From contig PCAH01000197.1 of the NCBI GenBank assembly GCA_002730485.1, positions 1 to 7,948 of the forward strand: a DNA stretch of 7,948 nucleotides, written 5' to 3'. This DNA comes from Dehalococcoidia bacterium. Its GTDB lineage: Bacteria > Chloroflexota > Dehalococcoidia > UBA3495. How positions within the stretch are numbered: the first letter of the stretch is position 1; each line of letters begins with the position of its first letter. Made by a program: the position numbers and the translations under genes. Below are positions 6,797 through 7,948 of this stretch, one piece after another. Under the pieces are notes generated by a model. That model saw nothing but the letters and a program-made list of their open reading frames with translations. It was not told the DNA's origin and made no database searches.

Positions 6797-6859
6797 CTTT
6801 GCCAATTCTAAACCGAATTAGAGCAGGTTCAACCACCACCATTACTGCTGTTGGCAAAG
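6797..6859. repeat. 9-bp inverted repeat enclosing smaller stems
   Basis: CTTTGCCAA (6797-6805) and TTGGCAAAG (6851-6859) are perfect inverted repeats 45 nt apart. Inside are TCTAA/TTAGA (6807-6811/6818-6822) and GCAG/CTGC (6823-6826/6845-6848). All three can form together as a three-way junction. No known RNA family is recognised. Confidence 0.45.
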
Positions 6860-6900
6860 TAAACGAAGTAATTATGCAGTATTATCAAAAGCCAGAATTT

Positions 6901-6932
6901 GTACTGTTAACTTTCTAGGTGGATGACAGTAC
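6901..6932. repeat. 7-bp inverted repeat GTACTGT / ACAGTAC
   Basis: GTACTGT (6901-6907) and ACAGTAC (6926-6932) pair perfectly. The stem can extend by a T-G wobble and an A-T pair inward. There is no T-run, so it is not a terminator. It lies about 125-155 bp upstream of the dehydrogenase start and could be an operator or an RNA stem. Confidence 0.4.
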
Positions 6933-7003
6933 CCAATCGTTGGAAGTTTCTCAGAGATTCCTGCTGATCAGTTGTATAGAACATCTGCGAGGATAGTTGA
7001 AAG

Positions 7004-7017
7004 GATTCGAGATTCGA
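7004..7017. repeat. Tandem GATTCGA repeat upstream of the SDR gene
   Basis: GATTCGA occurs twice back to back, 39 bp before the dehydrogenase ATG. Two short direct half-sites next to a gene start can be a regulator site, but two 7-mers could also arise by chance. Confidence 0.3.
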
Positions 7018-7043
7018 ACCGTCAGCGATAGAACAAATCGCGT

Positions 7044-7048
7044 AGGAG
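7044..7048 (+). promoter_or_regulatory. Ribosome binding site of the SDR gene
   Basis: AGGAG lies 7 nt before the ATG at 7056, a near-ideal site that fixes this start. No clear sigma-70 promoter was found for this gene; TATAGA at 6975-6980 is the best -10-like sequence and has no -35 partner. Confidence 0.8.
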
Positions 7049-7055
7049 ATATTCG

Positions 7056-7856
7056 ATGGGTAAATTAGATGGACAAATTGCGCTCGTCACAGGTGCAGCG
7101 CGTGGTCTTGGGCGTGCTTATGCACTGCACCTGGCTCAACTCGGTGCCGACGTTGTCGTTAACGACATCGATTTAGACGCGGCCGAGGAATACGACGAAG
7201 AACTGACTGCAGAAACAGTGATGGAAGAGATTGAGAATTTAGGGCGACGTTCACTCGGCATTCAGGCTGATGTTGCCCGGCGCAATGAAGCTTTTGAAAT
7301 GACCGACGAAATCGTAGATACATTCGGGCGAATAGATATTCTGGTAAACAACGCCGGTGGTGCATTGGGCAAACCCAAGTCCACAATGGCGTCGGATTCA
7401 GAGGAGGAGTATTACCAGTACCTCATGGATATCAACCTCAGCAGCACAATTTTTTGTTGTCAGGCCGTCAGCTCGCCAATGAAAAAGTCCGGCTACGGCC
7501 GTATTGTGAATATAAGTTCTCAAGCCGGATTGTGGAGTGGTGGTACTGGCGGTGGTATGCCCTATAAAGTGGCAAAAGCAGGAGTGGTGCAATATACGCG
7601 TATCTTGGCTGCAGAGTTAGGGCCGTACGGAATCAACGTCAACTGCACGGCTCCGGGCTGGATTCTCTCATCGCGCGCAATCGCGGGCGGTAGAGGTCGC
7701 ACAGAGAGTCGACAGAGCCTGGAAGCGCAGATTCCGTTGCGCCGGTTGGGAATACCTGAAGATTGCGCCAAAGTGGTTGAGTTTCTAGTAACAGACCTTT
7801 CTAATTATGTAACCGGGCAGTGTATACCAGTCTGTGGTGGATTTGTGGGGTTCTAA
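7056..7856 (+). CDS. Short-chain dehydrogenase/reductase (classical SDR)
   Basis: This 266-residue cytoplasmic oxidoreductase has a Rossmann fold. Visible motifs are TGAARGLG (12-19, dinucleotide binding), D37 at the end of strand beta-2 (VVVNDID, favouring NAD over NADP), NNAG (98-101), N127, S154-S155 and Y170xxxK174 as the catalytic set, and APGW (199-202) after the active site. Length is typical. Three details differ from a plain FabG-like enzyme: an acidic insert at about 42-60, a glycine-rich loop (SGGTGGG, 161-167) just before the catalytic tyrosine, and C260 in the final VCGG where most relatives have aspartate (VDGG). The substrate cannot be read from the sequence; sugars, hydroxy acids and oxoacyl compounds are all possible. 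It is divergent from the sulfatase operon and separated by about 650 bp, so a link to that pathway is only a guess. Confidence 0.92.
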   Translation: MGKLDGQIALVTGAARGLGRAYALHLAQLGADVVVNDIDLDAAEEYDEELTAETVMEEIENLGRRSLGIQADVARRNEAFEMTDEIVDTFGRIDILVNNAGGALGKPKSTMASDSEEEYYQYLMDINLSSTIFCCQAVSSPMKKSGYGRIVNISSQAGLWSGGTGGGMPYKVAKAGVVQYTRILAAELGPYGINVNCTAPGWILSSRAIAGGRGRTESRQSLEAQIPLRRLGIPEDCAKVVEFLVTDLSNYVTGQCIPVCGGFVGF

Positions 7857-7948
7857 CCTTATCCTGATGTTTCATACTAATAGCCCCGAATCCACAACTT
7901 AACAGCCTAATAAAGTAGGTAAGTTAGGTGGTGTAACGCAATAAAACA
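7857..7948. other. Downstream tail with a weak bulged stem, no gene
   Basis: After the SDR stop codon, AACTTA (7896-7901) pairs with TAAGTT (7920-7925) and CCTA (7906-7909) with TAGG (7916-7919), giving a bulged hairpin. It is AT-rich and has no T-run, so I do not call a terminator. No coding frame is evident before the window ends. Confidence 0.4.

Larger units (their letters stand above)
6423..7055. other. Long divergent intergenic region without a gene
   Basis: I see no convincing protein gene here on either strand; open frames are very short and stop codons are frequent. The region is more AT-rich than its flanks by eye. It holds the operon promoter, several perfect inverted repeats (6542-6557, 6613-6631, 6654-6674, 6797-6859, 6901-6932) and a 9-bp direct repeat ACATTATAT (6491-6499 and 6726-6734). 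I find no tRNA and no riboswitch class that I recognise. Confidence 0.6.

Noticed and set aside
7000..7030. Minus-strand GGTTCGAATC resembling a tRNA T-loop
   Set aside because: The flanking bases do not form the five-pair T stem and no acceptor, D or anticodon arm can be placed.

Overview
The window looks like a chromosomal piece of an uncultivated, free-living or host-associated environmental bacterium. It holds five protein genes and one long non-coding divergent region. A type I sulfatase beside a GH95 fucosidase, a matrixin-like protease carrying TPR repeats, and balanced base composition (by eye) would fit lineages rich in sulfated-polysaccharide degradation genes, such as sponge-associated or marine Poribacteria-like organisms. 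That placement is a low-confidence inference, because no rRNA or marker gene is present. I see no CRISPR array, insertion sequence, tRNA or rRNA.

Left part (1-1505, + strand): the 3' portion of a gene that starts before the window. It encodes a metzincin-type zinc protease domain, a long TPR array and a C-terminal membrane anchor. It converges on a four-gene minus-strand cluster across a short spacer (1506-1592).

Middle (6401 down to 1593, - strand): sulfatase, GH95 alpha-L-fucosidase, queE (7-carboxy-7-deazaguanine synthase) and a small one-helix membrane protein of unknown function. The gaps are only 14, 37 and 30 bp, so this is very probably one transcription unit. Neither the sulfatase nor the fucosidase has a signal peptide, which suggests that imported sulfated, fucosylated oligosaccharides are desulfated and defucosylated in the cytoplasm. 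Why queE and the small membrane protein are in the same unit is not obvious. Their poor ribosome-binding sites suggest coupling to upstream translation.

Right part: a roughly 650-bp gene-free region (6402-7055) separates the divergent sulfatase operon and a short-chain dehydrogenase/reductase gene (7056-7856, +). It contains a perfect extended -10 promoter element for the operon, a palindrome upstream of it, a terminator-like hairpin and several perfect inverted repeats. This is the part of the window least explained by ordinary annotation. A short minus-strand RNA (about 6721 to 6646) is a testable possibility there. The last 92 bases hold no gene.
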